A DNA stretch of 64,000 bases from Pseudoxanthomonas suwonensis J47 (lineage in GTDB: Bacteria > Pseudomonadota > Gammaproteobacteria > Xanthomonadales > Xanthomonadaceae). Shown here in pieces: positions 29,197 through 38,597 of the stretch. Positions within the stretch are counted from its first letter, which is position 1. The number at the start of each line of letters is the position of its first letter. The position numbers and the translations under genes were made by a program. Under the pieces are notes generated by a model, which was not told where the DNA came from, did no database searches, and worked only from the letters and a program-made list of their open reading frames with translations. The DNA lies in the NCBI RefSeq assembly GCF_000513955.1, contig NZ_AZUZ01000025.1, positions 365 to 64,364 on the forward strand, in the 5' to 3' direction.

Positions 29197-32100
29197 CGAC
29201 CGGCGGCACCTCGGCTTCGAGCTTCTCCAGCGCCTGCGCCACCGCCTCCGGCGAACGCGTGTACGGCGCCAGCAGCGCGTAGAACGCCGGCACCACGAAC
29301 AGCGACAGCAGGGTCGAGAAGGCCACGCCGAACACGATCACCACGCCGATCGACTCGCGGCTGGCCGCGCCGGCGCCGCTGGACAGCATCAGCGGGATCG
29401 CGCCGCAGATCATCGCCACCGAGGTCATCAGGATCGGGCGCAACCGCACCGCCGCGGCCTCGACGATGGCCTCGGCCACCGCCCGGCCCTCGTCGCGCAG
29501 CTGGTTGGCGAATTCCACGATCAGGATGCCGTTCTTCGCCGCCAGGCCGACCAGCATGACGATGCCGATCTGGCTGTACAGGTTGAGGCTCACGCCCCAG
29601 ATCGACAGGCCCAGCAGCGCGCCGAGCATCGCCAGCGGCACGGTCAGCATGATCACCAGCGGATGCAGGAAGCTCTCGAACTGCGCCGCCAGCACCAGGA
29701 ACACCACCAGCAGGGCCATGCCGAAGGTGAAGAACACCGCGCCGCTGGAGCGCATGAACTCGCGCGATTCGCCACGGTAGTCGAACTGGGCCTCCGGCGG
29801 CAGCTCCTCGGCGGCGATGCCACGCAGGTATTCCAGCGCCTCGCCGACCGTGTAGCCCGGCGCCAGGCCGGCGCTGAGGGTGACCGCGCGCATGCGGTTG
29901 AAGCGCGACAGGGTGCTGGCCTCGGCGTGCTCGGTCATCGTCACCAGGTTGGACAGCGGCACCAGTGCGCCGCTGGTGGTCGAGCGCACGTACAGGCCGG
30001 CGATGTCGTCCAGGCTGCGCCGGTTCTCCAGCGGCGCCTGCATGATCACGTAGTACTCCTCGCCGTCCATCTCCCAGGTGCCGGCGCGCAGCGAACCGAG
30101 CATGGTCTGCAGGGCGGTACCGATCGCCTCCACCGGCACGCCCAGGTCGGCGGCGCGCGCCTTGTCGATGTCCACCCGGATCTGCGGCACCGTCTCCTTG
30201 TAGTCGGAGTCGATGTTGACCAGGTTGCGGTTCTCCTCCATGCGCAGCAGCATGCGGTCGCGCCACTGCGCCAGGGTCTCGTAGGTCGGCCCGCGCAGGA
30301 CGAACTGCACCGGGCGGCCGAAGCCGCGCACCAGGCCCTGGCGCATCTCCGCGGTCACCCGCACGCCGGGGATGTCGGACAGGCGGCCGAGCACGTCCTG
30401 CATCACCTGCTGGGTACTCACGTCGCGCTGGTCCCACGGCCGCAGGAACACGGTGGCGCGGCCGGTGTTCATGTTCGCGCCCTGCCCGCCGAAGCCGCCG
30501 GGCACGCGGATGATCACGCGCGCGACCGGGCCGCCCTCGCCGGAGTACGCCAGCAGGCGCTTTTCGATCTCGGTCATCTGCGTGACCAGGTAGTCGAAGC
30601 CCGCGCCTTCCGGACCGGTGACGGTGACGTTGAAGTCGCCGCGGTCCTCGGCCGGCGCCAGTTCCGACGGCACCAGCTTGAACAGCACGCCGCTGGCGGC
30701 GAAGGTCGCCAGCATCACCGCCGCCAGCAGCCAGCCGCGTCCGACAACCTTCGCCACCAGGCCGCGGTAACGGCGGGTCAGGCCGTCGAGGCGGTCGTTG
30801 ACCCAGTTGTTGAAGCCGGCGCGACGGGTGTGCGGGCGCAGCAGGATCGAGCACATCATCGGCGTCAGGGTCAGCGCGACGAAGCCGGAGATGGCCACGG
30901 CGCCGGCCACCGCCACCGCCAGTTCGCGGAACAGGCGGCCGGTGTTGCCCTCCATGAAGGCGATCGGCAGGAACACCGCGATCAGCACCAGGGTGGTGGC
31001 GATCACCGCGAACGCCACCTGGGTGGTGCCGCGCCGCGCCGCCAGCAGCGGCGGTTCGCCCAGGTCGACGCGGCGCTGGCAGTTCTCCAGCACCACGATC
31101 GCATCGTCCACCACCAGGCCGATCGACAGCACCAGCGACAGCAGGGTCAGCTGGTTGATCGAGAAGCCGGCCACGTACAGCGCCAGGAAGGCCGCGGTCA
31201 CGCACACCGGCACGGTCACCGCCGGGATCAGCGCCGCGCGCACGCTGCCGAGGAACACGAACACCACCAGCAGCACCAGCACGATGGCCTCGACCAGGGT
31301 CTTGTAGACCTCCTCCACCGCCGCGTCGGTGAACACGGTGGAGTCGTAGGCCACGGTCAGCTGCATGCCCTGAGGCAGGGTCTGCGACACCCGCTCGGCC
31401 AGCGCGCGCACGTTGCGCCCGACTTCCAGCGAGTTGGCGGTGGAGGTGGCGACGATGGCCAGGCCGACCTGCGGCACGCCGTTGCCGTGGTAGAAGGCGC
31501 GGCGCTCCTCCGAGGCCAGCTCCACCCGCGCGACCTCGCCGAGGGTGATGACGTGGCCGTCCCCGCCCTTGCCGACGACCAGCGACTCGAAGCTTTCCGG
31601 CGTGCGGTAGCCACGCATCACCCGCAGGGCGAACTCGCGGTCGCGCGATTCGATGCTGCCGCCGGGCAGTTCCAGGTTCTCGCGGCGCAACGCGGTGCGC
31701 ACGTCCTCGGCGGTGAGGCCGCGCGCGGCCAGCGCGGTGGCGTCCAGCCACACCCGGATCGCGTAGCGCTGGCCGCCGCCGATGAACACCGAGGACACGC
31801 CGTCGATCGAGGAGAACTGGTCGACCAGGTTGCGGTCGGCGTAGTCGGTCAGCTGCTGCGCGTTGAGCCGCGCGTCGCTGAGGTTGAGGAACATGATCGG
31901 CGACGAGTCGCTGTCCTGCTTGGACACGCGCGGCGGGTCGACGTCCTCCGGCAGGCGGTTGGCGACGCGGCTGATCGCGTCGCGCACGTCGTTGGCCGCG
32001 CCCTCGATGTCGCGGGCCAGGGTGAACTCGATGTTGATGTCCGAGCGGCCGTTGCGGCTGCTGGCGGTGATCAGGTCGACGCCCTCGATGCCGCTGATCG

Positions 32101-32308
32101 CGTCCTCCAGCACCTGGGTGATGCGGCTTTCGACCACCGCCGCCGAGGCGCCGGTGTAGGTGGTGTCGACCGAGACCACCGGCGGATCGACGTCGGGAAG
32201 CTCGCGCAGCGGCAGGCGGGTGAAGGAGACCACGCCCAGCACGATCAGGATCAGCGACATCACCGTCGCGAAGACGGGCCGCTTGATCGAGACATCGGAC
32301 AGCAGCAT
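29183..32308 (-). CDS. RND (HAE1) multidrug efflux permease
   Basis: A 1041-residue inner-membrane proton-driven pump of the AcrB/MexF group. The N-terminus MLLSDVSIKRPVFATVMSL begins TM1. Large periplasmic loops lie at about 30-330 and 560-860, and twelve helices are expected. FMEGNTGRLFRELA is near 440, and the proton-relay region around SIGLVVDDAIVVLENCQRR near 395-410 is intact. Drugs are carried from the periplasm to an outer-membrane channel. The adaptor gene is 3 bases upstream. No outer-membrane factor is present, so TolC is presumably encoded elsewhere. Confidence 0.95.
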   Translation of the reverse strand: MLLSDVSIKRPVFATVMSLILIVLGVVSFTRLPLRELPDVDPPVVSVDTTYTGASAAVVESRITQVLEDAISGIEGVDLITASSRNGRSDINIEFTLARDIEGAANDVRDAISRVANRLPEDVDPPRVSKQDSDSSPIMFLNLSDARLNAQQLTDYADRNLVDQFSSIDGVSSVFIGGGQRYAIRVWLDATALAARGLTAEDVRTALRRENLELPGGSIESRDREFALRVMRGYRTPESFESLVVGKGGDGHVITLGEVARVELASEERRAFYHGNGVPQVGLAIVATSTANSLEVGRNVRALAERVSQTLPQGMQLTVAYDSTVFTDAAVEEVYKTLVEAIVLVLLVVFVFLGSVRAALIPAVTVPVCVTAAFLALYVAGFSINQLTLLSLVLSIGLVVDDAIVVLENCQRRVDLGEPPLLAARRGTTQVAFAVIATTLVLIAVFLPIAFMEGNTGRLFRELAVAVAGAVAISGFVALTLTPMMCSILLRPHTRRAGFNNWVNDRLDGLTRRYRGLVAKVVGRGWLLAAVMLATFAASGVLFKLVPSELAPAEDRGDFNVTVTGPEGAGFDYLVTQMTEIEKRLLAYSGEGGPVARVIIRVPGGFGGQGANMNTGRATVFLRPWDQRDVSTQQVMQDVLGRLSDIPGVRVTAEMRQGLVRGFGRPVQFVLRGPTYETLAQWRDRMLLRMEENRNLVNIDSDYKETVPQIRVDIDKARAADLGVPVEAIGTALQTMLGSLRAGTWEMDGEEYYVIMQAPLENRRSLDDIAGLYVRSTTSGALVPLSNLVTMTEHAEASTLSRFNRMRAVTLSAGLAPGYTVGEALEYLRGIAAEELPPEAQFDYRGESREFMRSSGAVFFTFGMALLVVFLVLAAQFESFLHPLVIMLTVPLAMLGALLGLSIWGVSLNLYSQIGIVMLVGLAAKNGILIVEFANQLRDEGRAVAEAIVEAAAVRLRPILMTSVAMICGAIPLMLSSGAGAASRESIGVVIVFGVAFSTLLSLFVVPAFYALLAPYTRSPEAVAQALEKLEAEVPPVGGHG

Positions 32309-32311
32309 GGC

Positions 32312-33412
32312 TCAGCCTTCCGTCTTGCCGGGCGCCTTGCCCACGGGCTCGGCTCCGTCGCCGTCCGCACCCGGCTTGACCTCGCGGATGCGGGCGCCGT
32401 CGCGCAGCCGCACCGTGCCTTCGACCACGATGCGGTCGCCCGCCTCCAGGCCGGAGACGACCTCGACCTCGCCGAAGCGGCGCGAGCCCAGCTGCACCGG
32501 CACCTCGCGCACGCTGGCGCCGTCCTCCGATACGACGAACACGCTGGAGCGGCTGCCGTTCTGCTGCACCGCCAGCTCCGGGATCGCCAGGGCCTGGCGC
32601 GCGGCGCGTTCCACGCCCACTTCCAGGAGCATGCCCGGGCGCAGGCGGCCGTCCGGATTGGGGATCTCGGCGCGCACGGTGACCGCGCGCGAGACCGCGT
32701 CGACCCGCGAGTCGATCGAGGCGATCGTCCCGCTGAAGGTCTCGCCCGGCCAGGCGTTGCTGCGCGCGTTGACCCGCTGCCCGACCTGCAGCTGCGGCAG
32801 CTGCGCCTCGGGCACGGTGAAGTCGAGCTTGATCAGCGAGACGTCGTCGAGGGTGGTGATCGGCGTGCCGGGCGTGACCAGCGAACCGGCGCTGACCAGG
32901 CGCAGGCCCAGGACCCCGGCGAACGGCGTGCGGATCACCCGGTCGGCGACGGTGGCGCGCTGGGTGGCGACGCGGGCGCGGGCCGCTTCCAGCGCGGCGC
33001 GGCGCGTCTCCAGGTCGGCGCGCGAGACCAACTGGCGCTCGGCGAGCTGGCGGCTGCGCTCGTACAGCTGCTCCTCGTTGCGCAGCTGCGCCTCGGCCTC
33101 GGCCACGCCGGCGGCCTGCTGGCCCTGCACCAGGGTGACCAGCGGCTGGCCCTTGCCGACGTACTGGCCGCTCTCGAACTCCACCGAGGCGATGGCCTGG
33201 GTGACGCTGGCGGTGATGGTCACCGACTCGCGCGCCTGCGCCGTGCCCAGCGCCTTGAGCTCGTCGGTCCAGCGCACCGGCTGCAGTTCCAGGGTGGTCA
33301 CCGGCACCGGCGCCGGACCACGGCCGCCTCCGCCATCTCCACGCCCGCAGGCGGACAACACGAGGACGAGCGCGCCGAGCAGCAGGGCGCGAAGCAGGAC
33401 GGCGATTGGCAT
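32312..33412 (-). CDS. RND efflux periplasmic adaptor (membrane fusion lipoprotein)
   Basis: A 366-residue HlyD/AcrA-type adaptor. The signal sequence ends in the lipobox LVLSAC, so it is probably a lipoprotein. An alpha-helical hairpin (about 95-170, AEAQLRNEEQLYERSRQLAE) sits between two lipoyl half-motifs. The beta-barrel and membrane-proximal domains follow (GMLLEVGVERAAR, EVEVVSGLEAGDRIV). ATG 33410-33412 begins the hydrophobic signal. It forms an operon with the permease (3-base gap). A Gly-rich linker follows the lipidated Cys. Confidence 0.93.
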   Translation of the reverse strand: MPIAVLLRALLLGALVLVLSACGRGDGGGGRGPAPVPVTTLELQPVRWTDELKALGTAQARESVTITASVTQAIASVEFESGQYVGKGQPLVTLVQGQQAAGVAEAEAQLRNEEQLYERSRQLAERQLVSRADLETRRAALEAARARVATQRATVADRVIRTPFAGVLGLRLVSAGSLVTPGTPITTLDDVSLIKLDFTVPEAQLPQLQVGQRVNARSNAWPGETFSGTIASIDSRVDAVSRAVTVRAEIPNPDGRLRPGMLLEVGVERAARQALAIPELAVQQNGSRSSVFVVSEDGASVREVPVQLGSRRFGEVEVVSGLEAGDRIVVEGTVRLRDGARIREVKPGADGDGAEPVGKAPGKTEG

Positions 33413-33465
33413 GCGTGGATCCGTGGCGGAACAGGCCGAGTTTAGCGGCTTGCCGTCAACGTTCG

Positions 33466-33485
33466 TGTACACCTTCCGGCGTACA
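33466..33485. promoter_or_regulatory. Short inverted repeat upstream of the RND operon
   Basis: TGTAC (33466-33470) and GTACA (33481-33485) form inverted half-sites 10 bases apart, about 54 bases upstream of the adaptor start. This could be a repressor operator. No regulator gene is adjacent. Confidence 0.3.
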
Positions 33486-33524
33486 TGACCAATGGCCTAT
33501 GCGGGCACGCCGCCAGTCGCCAGG

Positions 33525-35552
33525 CTAGATCCAGGAGGTGCCGCCGGCGCTCCAGTCCAGGTCCAGCGCGTCGAGCACCTGCGCGACCAGCGCGTCGGTG
33601 GGCGCGGTGGCGTCCAGGTGGACTTCCGGCTGCTCCGGGGCCTCGTACGGCGAGTCGATGCCGGTGAAGTTCGGGATCAGCCCGGCGCGGGCCTTGCGGT
33701 ACAGGCCCTTCACGTCGCGCGCCTCGGCCACCTCCAGCGGCACGTCGACGAACACCTCGACGAACTCGCCCGGCTCGAAGCGCTCGCGCGCCATCCGCCG
33801 CTCGGCCTTGAACGGGGAGATGAAGCTCACCAGCACGATCAGGCCGGCGTCGGTCATCAGCTTCGCCACCTCGGCCACGCGGCGGATGTTCTCCACCCGG
33901 TCCTCGTCGGTGAAGCCCAGGTCGCGGTTGAGGCCGTGGCGGACGTTGTCGCCGTCCAGCACGAAGGTGTGGTAGCCCAGCGCGTGCAGGCGCTTGTCGA
34001 CCAGGTTGGCGATGGTCGACTTGCCGGCGCCGGACAGGCCGGTGAACCACAGCACCTTGGGCGCCTGCCCCTTGATCCGGGCGCGCGCGGCCTTGTCCAC
34101 GTCGATGTGCTGCCAGTGCACGTTCTCGGCGCGGCGCAGGGCGAAGTCGAGGGTGCCGGCGGCGACGGTGTCGTTGTTCTGCCGGTCGATCAGGATGAAG
34201 CCGCCCAGGGTGCGGTTCTCCGCGTACGGGGCGAAGGCGATCGGCTCCTCCAAACTGAGGTTGCAGTAGCCGACCTCGTTGAGCTCCAGGCGCTTGGCGG
34301 CCAGGTGTTCCTGGGTGTTCACGTCGACCCGGTGCTTGATCTCGCTGACGCTGGCGGCGACGGTGCGGGTGCCGGTCTTCAGCCAGTAGGGCCGGCCCGG
34401 CAGCAGCGGGGCCTCGCCCATCCACAGCAGGTGCGCGGCGAACTGGTCGGCCACCGCCGGCGGATCGCCGGCGGCGGCGATCACGTCGCCGCGGCTGACG
34501 TCGATCTCGTCGGCGAGGGTCAGGGTCACCGCCTGGCCGGCACCGGCCACGTCCAGCGGGCCGTCCGGTCCGAGCACCCGGGCGATGGTCGAGCGTCGCG
34601 CCGAAGGCAGCACCACGATCGCATCGCCCGGGCGCGCCTCGCCGGCGGCGATGGTGCCGGCGAAGCCGCGGAAATCCTGGTGCGGGCGGTTCACCCACTG
34701 CACCGGCAGGCGCAGGCCGCTGGCGGCCTGGCCGTCGTCCAGCTCCACCGTCTCCAGGTGCGGCAGCAGCGCCGGGCCCTCGTACCACGCGGTGTTGGGC
34801 GAGCGTTCGAGCAGGTTGTCGCCTTCCAGCGCCGACAGCGGGATCGCCTGCACGTGGGGAATGCCCAGCTGCGCGGCCAGTTCGCGGTAGCCTTCGGCGA
34901 TGCCGTCGAACACCGCCTGGTCGTAGCCGACCAAGTCCATCTTGTTCACCGCCAGCACCACGTGGCGGATGCCCAGCAGCGAGACGATGTAGCTGTGCCG
35001 GCGGGTCTGCGGCAGCAGGCCCTTGCGCGCGTCGACCAGCACCACCGCCAGGTCGGCGGTGGAGGCGCCGGTGGCCATGTTGCGGGTGTACTGCTCGTGG
35101 CCGGGGCAGTCGGCGACGATGAACTTGCGCCGGTCGGTGTCGAAGTAGCGGTAGGCCACGTCGATGGTGATGCCCTGCTCGCGCTCGGCGGCCAGGCCGT
35201 CGAGCAGCAGCGCGTAGTCGATGCGCTCGCCCTGGGTGCCGTGCTTGCGGCTGTCCTTCTCCAGCGCGGCCAGTTGGTCGTCGAACAGGCGCTTGCTCTC
35301 GTACAGCAGGCGCCCGATCAGGGTGCTCTTGCCGTCGTCGACGCTGCCGCAGGTGATGAAGCGCAGCAGCGGCTTGGCCTCGTGCTGGCGAAGATAGCGC
35401 GCTACGGCGCCAGCTTCGCCGGGATTCGTGATTCCGGATTCGTGATTGGAAGAAGCGGAAGCGGACGGACGGGCATCGGTGGGCACCGTCGCCAACGCCG
35501 GCGCCTGCCCTTTCGAATCACCAATCACGAATCCCGAATCACCGCTCTTCAT
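33525..35552 (-). CDS. cysNC: Bifunctional sulfate adenylyltransferase subunit 1 / APS kinase (CysNC)
   Basis: A 675-residue fusion. The CysN GTPase has P-loop GSVDDGKS at 69-76, [12 protein letters not shown] and NKMDLV; with CysD it drives APS formation. The CysC part (about 497-675) has P-loop GLSGAGKST and [14 protein letters not shown], and phosphorylates APS to PAPS. The ATG at 35550-35552 overlaps the cysD stop by one base (TGATG). Residues 1-46 are not family sequence: they are translated from an ATTCGGG-type inverted-repeat element (35421-35543). No other ATG lies between the element and the conserved start RYLRQHE, so either this extension is made or a GTG inside the element is used. 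Confidence 0.95.
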   Translation of the reverse strand: MKSGDSGFVIGDSKGQAPALATVPTDARPSASASSNHESGITNPGEAGAVARYLRQHEAKPLLRFITCGSVDDGKSTLIGRLLYESKRLFDDQLAALEKDSRKHGTQGERIDYALLLDGLAAEREQGITIDVAYRYFDTDRRKFIVADCPGHEQYTRNMATGASTADLAVVLVDARKGLLPQTRRHSYIVSLLGIRHVVLAVNKMDLVGYDQAVFDGIAEGYRELAAQLGIPHVQAIPLSALEGDNLLERSPNTAWYEGPALLPHLETVELDDGQAASGLRLPVQWVNRPHQDFRGFAGTIAAGEARPGDAIVVLPSARRSTIARVLGPDGPLDVAGAGQAVTLTLADEIDVSRGDVIAAAGDPPAVADQFAAHLLWMGEAPLLPGRPYWLKTGTRTVAASVSEIKHRVDVNTQEHLAAKRLELNEVGYCNLSLEEPIAFAPYAENRTLGGFILIDRQNNDTVAAGTLDFALRRAENVHWQHIDVDKAARARIKGQAPKVLWFTGLSGAGKSTIANLVDKRLHALGYHTFVLDGDNVRHGLNRDLGFTDEDRVENIRRVAEVAKLMTDAGLIVLVSFISPFKAERRMARERFEPGEFVEVFVDVPLEVAEARDVKGLYRKARAGLIPNFTGIDSPYEAPEQPEVHLDATAPTDALVAQVLDALDLDWSAGGTSWI
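35421..35543. repeat. ATTCGGGATTCG-type inverted-repeat element inside the cysNC 5' coding region
   Basis: The left arm lies at about 35421-35449 and the right arm at 35514-35543, inverted to each other. A 20-base core, GATTCnGGATTCGTGATTGG, matches in 19 positions. A 64-base spacer separates the arms. The same repeat type lies before cysI and rpiA. Here the element fills what should be the cysD-cysN intergenic gap, yet it is open in the cysNC frame. Confidence 0.85.
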
Positions 35553-36463
35553 CAGAAATATCCTTCCAGCTTCTTCTTCTCCATCGATGCGGCCGGGTCG
35601 TGGTCGATCACCCGGCCCTGGCGCTCGGAGCTGGTGGTCACCAGCATCTCGGCGATGATCTTCTCCAGCGAGTCGGCCTCCGACTCGATCGCTCCGGTCA
35701 GCGGGTAGCAGCCGAGGGTGCGGAAGCGGACCTTGCGCAGCCGTGGCACCTCGCCCGGCGCCAGCGGCATGCGCTCGTCGTCGACCATGATCAGCGCGCC
35801 GTCGCGCTCGACCACCGGCCGTTCGGCGGCGAAGTACAGCGGCACCACCGGGATCTTCTCGCGGTAGATGTAGAGCCACACGTCCAGCTCGGTCCAGTTG
35901 GACAGCGGGAACACGCGCACGCTCTCGCCCTTGCGGATGCGGGCGTTGTACAGGCTCCACAGCTCCGGGCGCTGGCGCTTGGGGTCCCAGCGGTGGTGCT
36001 CGTTGCGGAACGAGAACACCCGCTCCTTCGCGCGCGACTTCTCCTCGTCGCGGCGGGCGCCGCCGATGGCCGCGTCGAACCGCCACTTGTCCAGCGCCTG
36101 CTTCAGGCCCTGGGTCTTCATCACGTCGGTGTGCACGGTGGCGCCGTGGCTGAACGGGCCGATGTCCTGGGCGATGCCGTCGGGATTGATGTGCACGCGC
36201 AGCTCGACGCCGGTCTCGGCGGCGCGGCGGTCGCGGAAGGCGATCATCTCGCGGAACTTCCAGCGCGTGTCCACGTGCAGCAGCGGGATCGGCGACGGCG
36301 CCGGGGCGAAGGCCTTCAGCAGCAGGTGCAACAGCACCGAGCTGTCCTTGCCCACCGAATACAGCAGCACCGGATTGCGGAACTCGGCCGCCACCTCGCG
36401 GAGGATGTGGATGCTTTCCGCTTCCAGGCGGTCGAGGTGGGACAGGCGGTGGGCGAGGCTCAT
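35552..36463 (-). CDS. cysD: Sulfate adenylyltransferase subunit 2 (CysD)
   Basis: A 303-residue PP-loop ATP pyrophosphatase that adenylates sulfate to APS when activated by the CysN GTPase. The signature [20 protein letters not shown] is near residue 30. Further conserved parts are [28 protein letters not shown] and the end [15 protein letters not shown] 36461-36463 starts the homologous [20 protein letters not shown]; the frame is open further upstream but not conserved. It is divergent from cysJ and overlaps cysNC by one base. Confidence 0.96.
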   Translation of the reverse strand: MSLAHRLSHLDRLEAESIHILREVAAEFRNPVLLYSVGKDSSVLLHLLLKAFAPAPSPIPLLHVDTRWKFREMIAFRDRRAAETGVELRVHINPDGIAQDIGPFSHGATVHTDVMKTQGLKQALDKWRFDAAIGGARRDEEKSRAKERVFSFRNEHHRWDPKRQRPELWSLYNARIRKGESVRVFPLSNWTELDVWLYIYREKIPVVPLYFAAERPVVERDGALIMVDDERMPLAPGEVPRLRKVRFRTLGCYPLTGAIESEADSLEKIIAEMLVTTSSERQGRVIDHDPAASMEKKKLEGYF

Positions 36464-36691
36464 CAGTGGCTTCGGTCGGGGCGGACGGTGCAGGCCGCTA
36501 CCCCGGGGCGGATCCGTACGCCCCCGCAGGGTGGACGCGCACCGGATCCGGGATGGCGAGTATTCGGCTGCGGTCCGCGGCAGCGAAATAAGCGCAGAGC
36601 ATAAGCCAATAACCACAAGCCGTTTCAGCCGCGCTTTGCGGGTTCCTAACATCGGTCATCCGTCGTTCCGACGTCGTGCCAGGCCACCGCC
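36464..36691. promoter_or_regulatory. Divergent cysD/cysJ control region
   Basis: No gene is seen in these 228 bases. The part near cysJ is AT-richer than its surroundings, with ATAAGCGC and ATAAGCCAATAACC (36588-36613). It shares the ATAACC element with the cysB/cysG intergenic region and is a candidate CysB-binding site. Confidence 0.45.
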
Positions 36692-38542
36692 ATGTCCGCC
36701 GCGTCTCCCGCACTGCCGCCGAGCCCGCTCAACGAGGACCGCAAGGTCCTGCTGGCGCGGCTGGTCGACGGCCTCGACGCGCCCTCCCTGTGGTGGCTGT
36801 CCGGCTACACCGCCGGGCTGGCGCAGGACCACGGCGCGCCGCAGCTGGCCGTGCTTCCCGGGGGTGCCCCGGCCGCCGCGCCCGGCCAGCGCCTGACCGT
36901 GCTCTACGGCAGCCAGACCGGCAACGCCCGCCGCGAGGCCGAGAAGCTGGCCCAGGCCGCCGAGGCCGCCGGCCTGGCCGTGCGCCTGGTCCGCACCGAC
37001 GCCTACCCGACCCGCGAACTGGCCGGCGAACGCCTGCTCTACCTGGTGATCAGCACCCAGGGCGAGGGCGATCCGCCGGACGATGCGATCGGCTTCACCG
37101 AGTTCCTGCTGGGCAAGCGCGCACCGAAGCTGCCGGAGCTGAAGTTCGCCGTGCTCGGCCTGGGCGATACCAGCTACGCCGACTTCTGCGGCATCGCCCG
37201 CAAGCTGGACACGCGCCTGGCCGAACTGGGCGCGCAGCGCCTGGCCGACCCGGCCTTCGCCGACCTGGACATCGACACCGTCGCCGCCCCCTGGCGCGAA
37301 CAGGTCCTGGCCCAGGCCCGGGAGCTGCTGAAGGCGGCCCCGGCGGCGCCGGCCACCCACCTGGCCACGGTCACCCCGCTGCGCCCGGCCAGCGCGGCCT
37401 GGTCGCACGAGCGCCCGTTCCCGGCCGAGGTGCTGGCCAACCAGCGCATCAGCGGCCGCGAGTTCCGCGGCACCGGCTTCCGCCAGTACCGCGACGACGG
37501 CAAGGACGTGCGCCACCTGGAGCTGTCGCTGGAAGGTTCCGGCCTGGCCTACGAACCCGGCGACGCGCTGGGCATCCGCCACCGCAATCCGCCGGCGCTG
37601 GTCGAGGCGGTGCTGCAGGCGACGCGCCTGGACGGTAACGCCCCTGTCACGCTGGGCGAGGAAACTCTGTCCCTGCACGAGTGGCTGGCCACCCGCCGCG
37701 AACTGACCCGGCTGTCGCGTCCGTTCCTGGCCGCGCACGCGGAGCGTTCCGGCGCCGCGTCGCTGGCACGGCTGCTCGACCCCACCCAGCCTGCCGGCCT
37801 GGCGGCGCTGCTCGCGGACCACCAGCTGGTCGACGTGCTGCGCCGCTGGCCGGCGGATTGGGACCACCAGGCGCTGGTCGCGGCGCTGCGCCCGCAGGCC
37901 CAGCGCCTGTACTCGATCGCCTCCAGCCGCAAGCGCGTAGGCGAGGAAGCGCACCTGACCGTGGACGTGCTGCGCTACCAGGCGCACGGCCACGACCACG
38001 CCGGCGCGGCCAGCGCGTTCCTGGCGGCACTGGACGAAGGCGCGCAGCTGCCGGTCTACATCGAGCCGAACGAGCGCTTCCGCGTCCCCGCCGATGCCAG
38101 CCGCGACATCATCATGGTCGGTCCCGGCACCGGGGTGGCGCCGTTCCGCGGCTTCGTCCAGGAGCGCGCCGAGACCGGCGCCGGCGGCCGCAACTGGCTG
38201 TTCTTCGGCGCCCAGCACTTCAACACCGGCTTCCTCTACCAGGTCGAGTGGCAGGAGGCCCTGCAGCGGAAGGAACTGCATCGCCTCGACCTGGCCTTCT
38301 CCCGCGACCAGGCCGACAAGGTCTACGTCCAGCACCGCCTGCGCGAGCGCGGCGCCGAGGTCTACGACTGGCTGCAGGGCGGCGCCCACCTGTACGTATG
38401 CGGCGCCATCGCCATGGGCAAGGACGTGCACGCCGCGCTGCTCGAGATCGTGGCCGCGCACAACGGCGGCGACCGCGACGCGGCCGCCGAATACCTCACC
38501 ACGCTGCAGACCGAGGGCCGCTACGCCCGCGACGTCTACTGA
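36692..38542 (+). CDS. cysJ: NADPH-sulfite reductase flavoprotein (CysJ)
   Basis: A 616-residue flavoprotein that passes electrons from NADPH to CysI. The flavodoxin (FMN) domain begins near residue 66 with [17 protein letters not shown] and includes [12 protein letters not shown]. The FAD domain (about 240-460) has [10 protein letters not shown]. The NADPH domain has [14 protein letters not shown] near 477 and the C-terminal aromatic GRYARDVY. Length matches E. coli CysJ. It is the first gene of cysJIH, divergent from cysD. Confidence 0.96.
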   Translation: MSAASPALPPSPLNEDRKVLLARLVDGLDAPSLWWLSGYTAGLAQDHGAPQLAVLPGGAPAAAPGQRLTVLYGSQTGNARREAEKLAQAAEAAGLAVRLVRTDAYPTRELAGERLLYLVISTQGEGDPPDDAIGFTEFLLGKRAPKLPELKFAVLGLGDTSYADFCGIARKLDTRLAELGAQRLADPAFADLDIDTVAAPWREQVLAQARELLKAAPAAPATHLATVTPLRPASAAWSHERPFPAEVLANQRISGREFRGTGFRQYRDDGKDVRHLELSLEGSGLAYEPGDALGIRHRNPPALVEAVLQATRLDGNAPVTLGEETLSLHEWLATRRELTRLSRPFLAAHAERSGAASLARLLDPTQPAGLAALLADHQLVDVLRRWPADWDHQALVAALRPQAQRLYSIASSRKRVGEEAHLTVDVLRYQAHGHDHAGAASAFLAALDEGAQLPVYIEPNERFRVPADASRDIIMVGPGTGVAPFRGFVQERAETGAGGRNWLFFGAQHFNTGFLYQVEWQEALQRKELHRLDLAFSRDQADKVYVQHRLRERGAEVYDWLQGGAHLYVCGAIAMGKDVHAALLEIVAAHNGGDRDAAAEYLTTLQTEGRYARDVY

Positions 38543-38565
38543 CCCGATCCGGTTCAACGGAAGCA

Positions 38566-38595
38566 CGTCCCCAATCCCGAATCCCGAATCCCGAC
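38566..38595. repeat. ATTCGGG-type repeat arm before cysI
   Basis: CCCCAATCCCGAATCCCGAATCCC lies between the cysJ stop and the cysI start. It is one arm of the family found at cysNC and rpiA; the partner arm is absent here. It replaces a recognisable Shine-Dalgarno for cysI. Confidence 0.7.
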
Positions 38596-38597
38596 CA

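Noticed and set aside
21110-33445. Very long open frames opposite the peptidase, GH97 and RND genes
   Set aside because: Their composition (Arg, Gln, Ala, Val-rich, no domains) is typical of antisense frames in high-GC DNA, and well-recognised proteins occupy the other strand.
35421-35543. CRISPR-like repeats in cysNC and before rpiA
   Set aside because: Arms are inverted and not regularly spaced direct repeats, there are no unique spacers of equal size and no cas genes.
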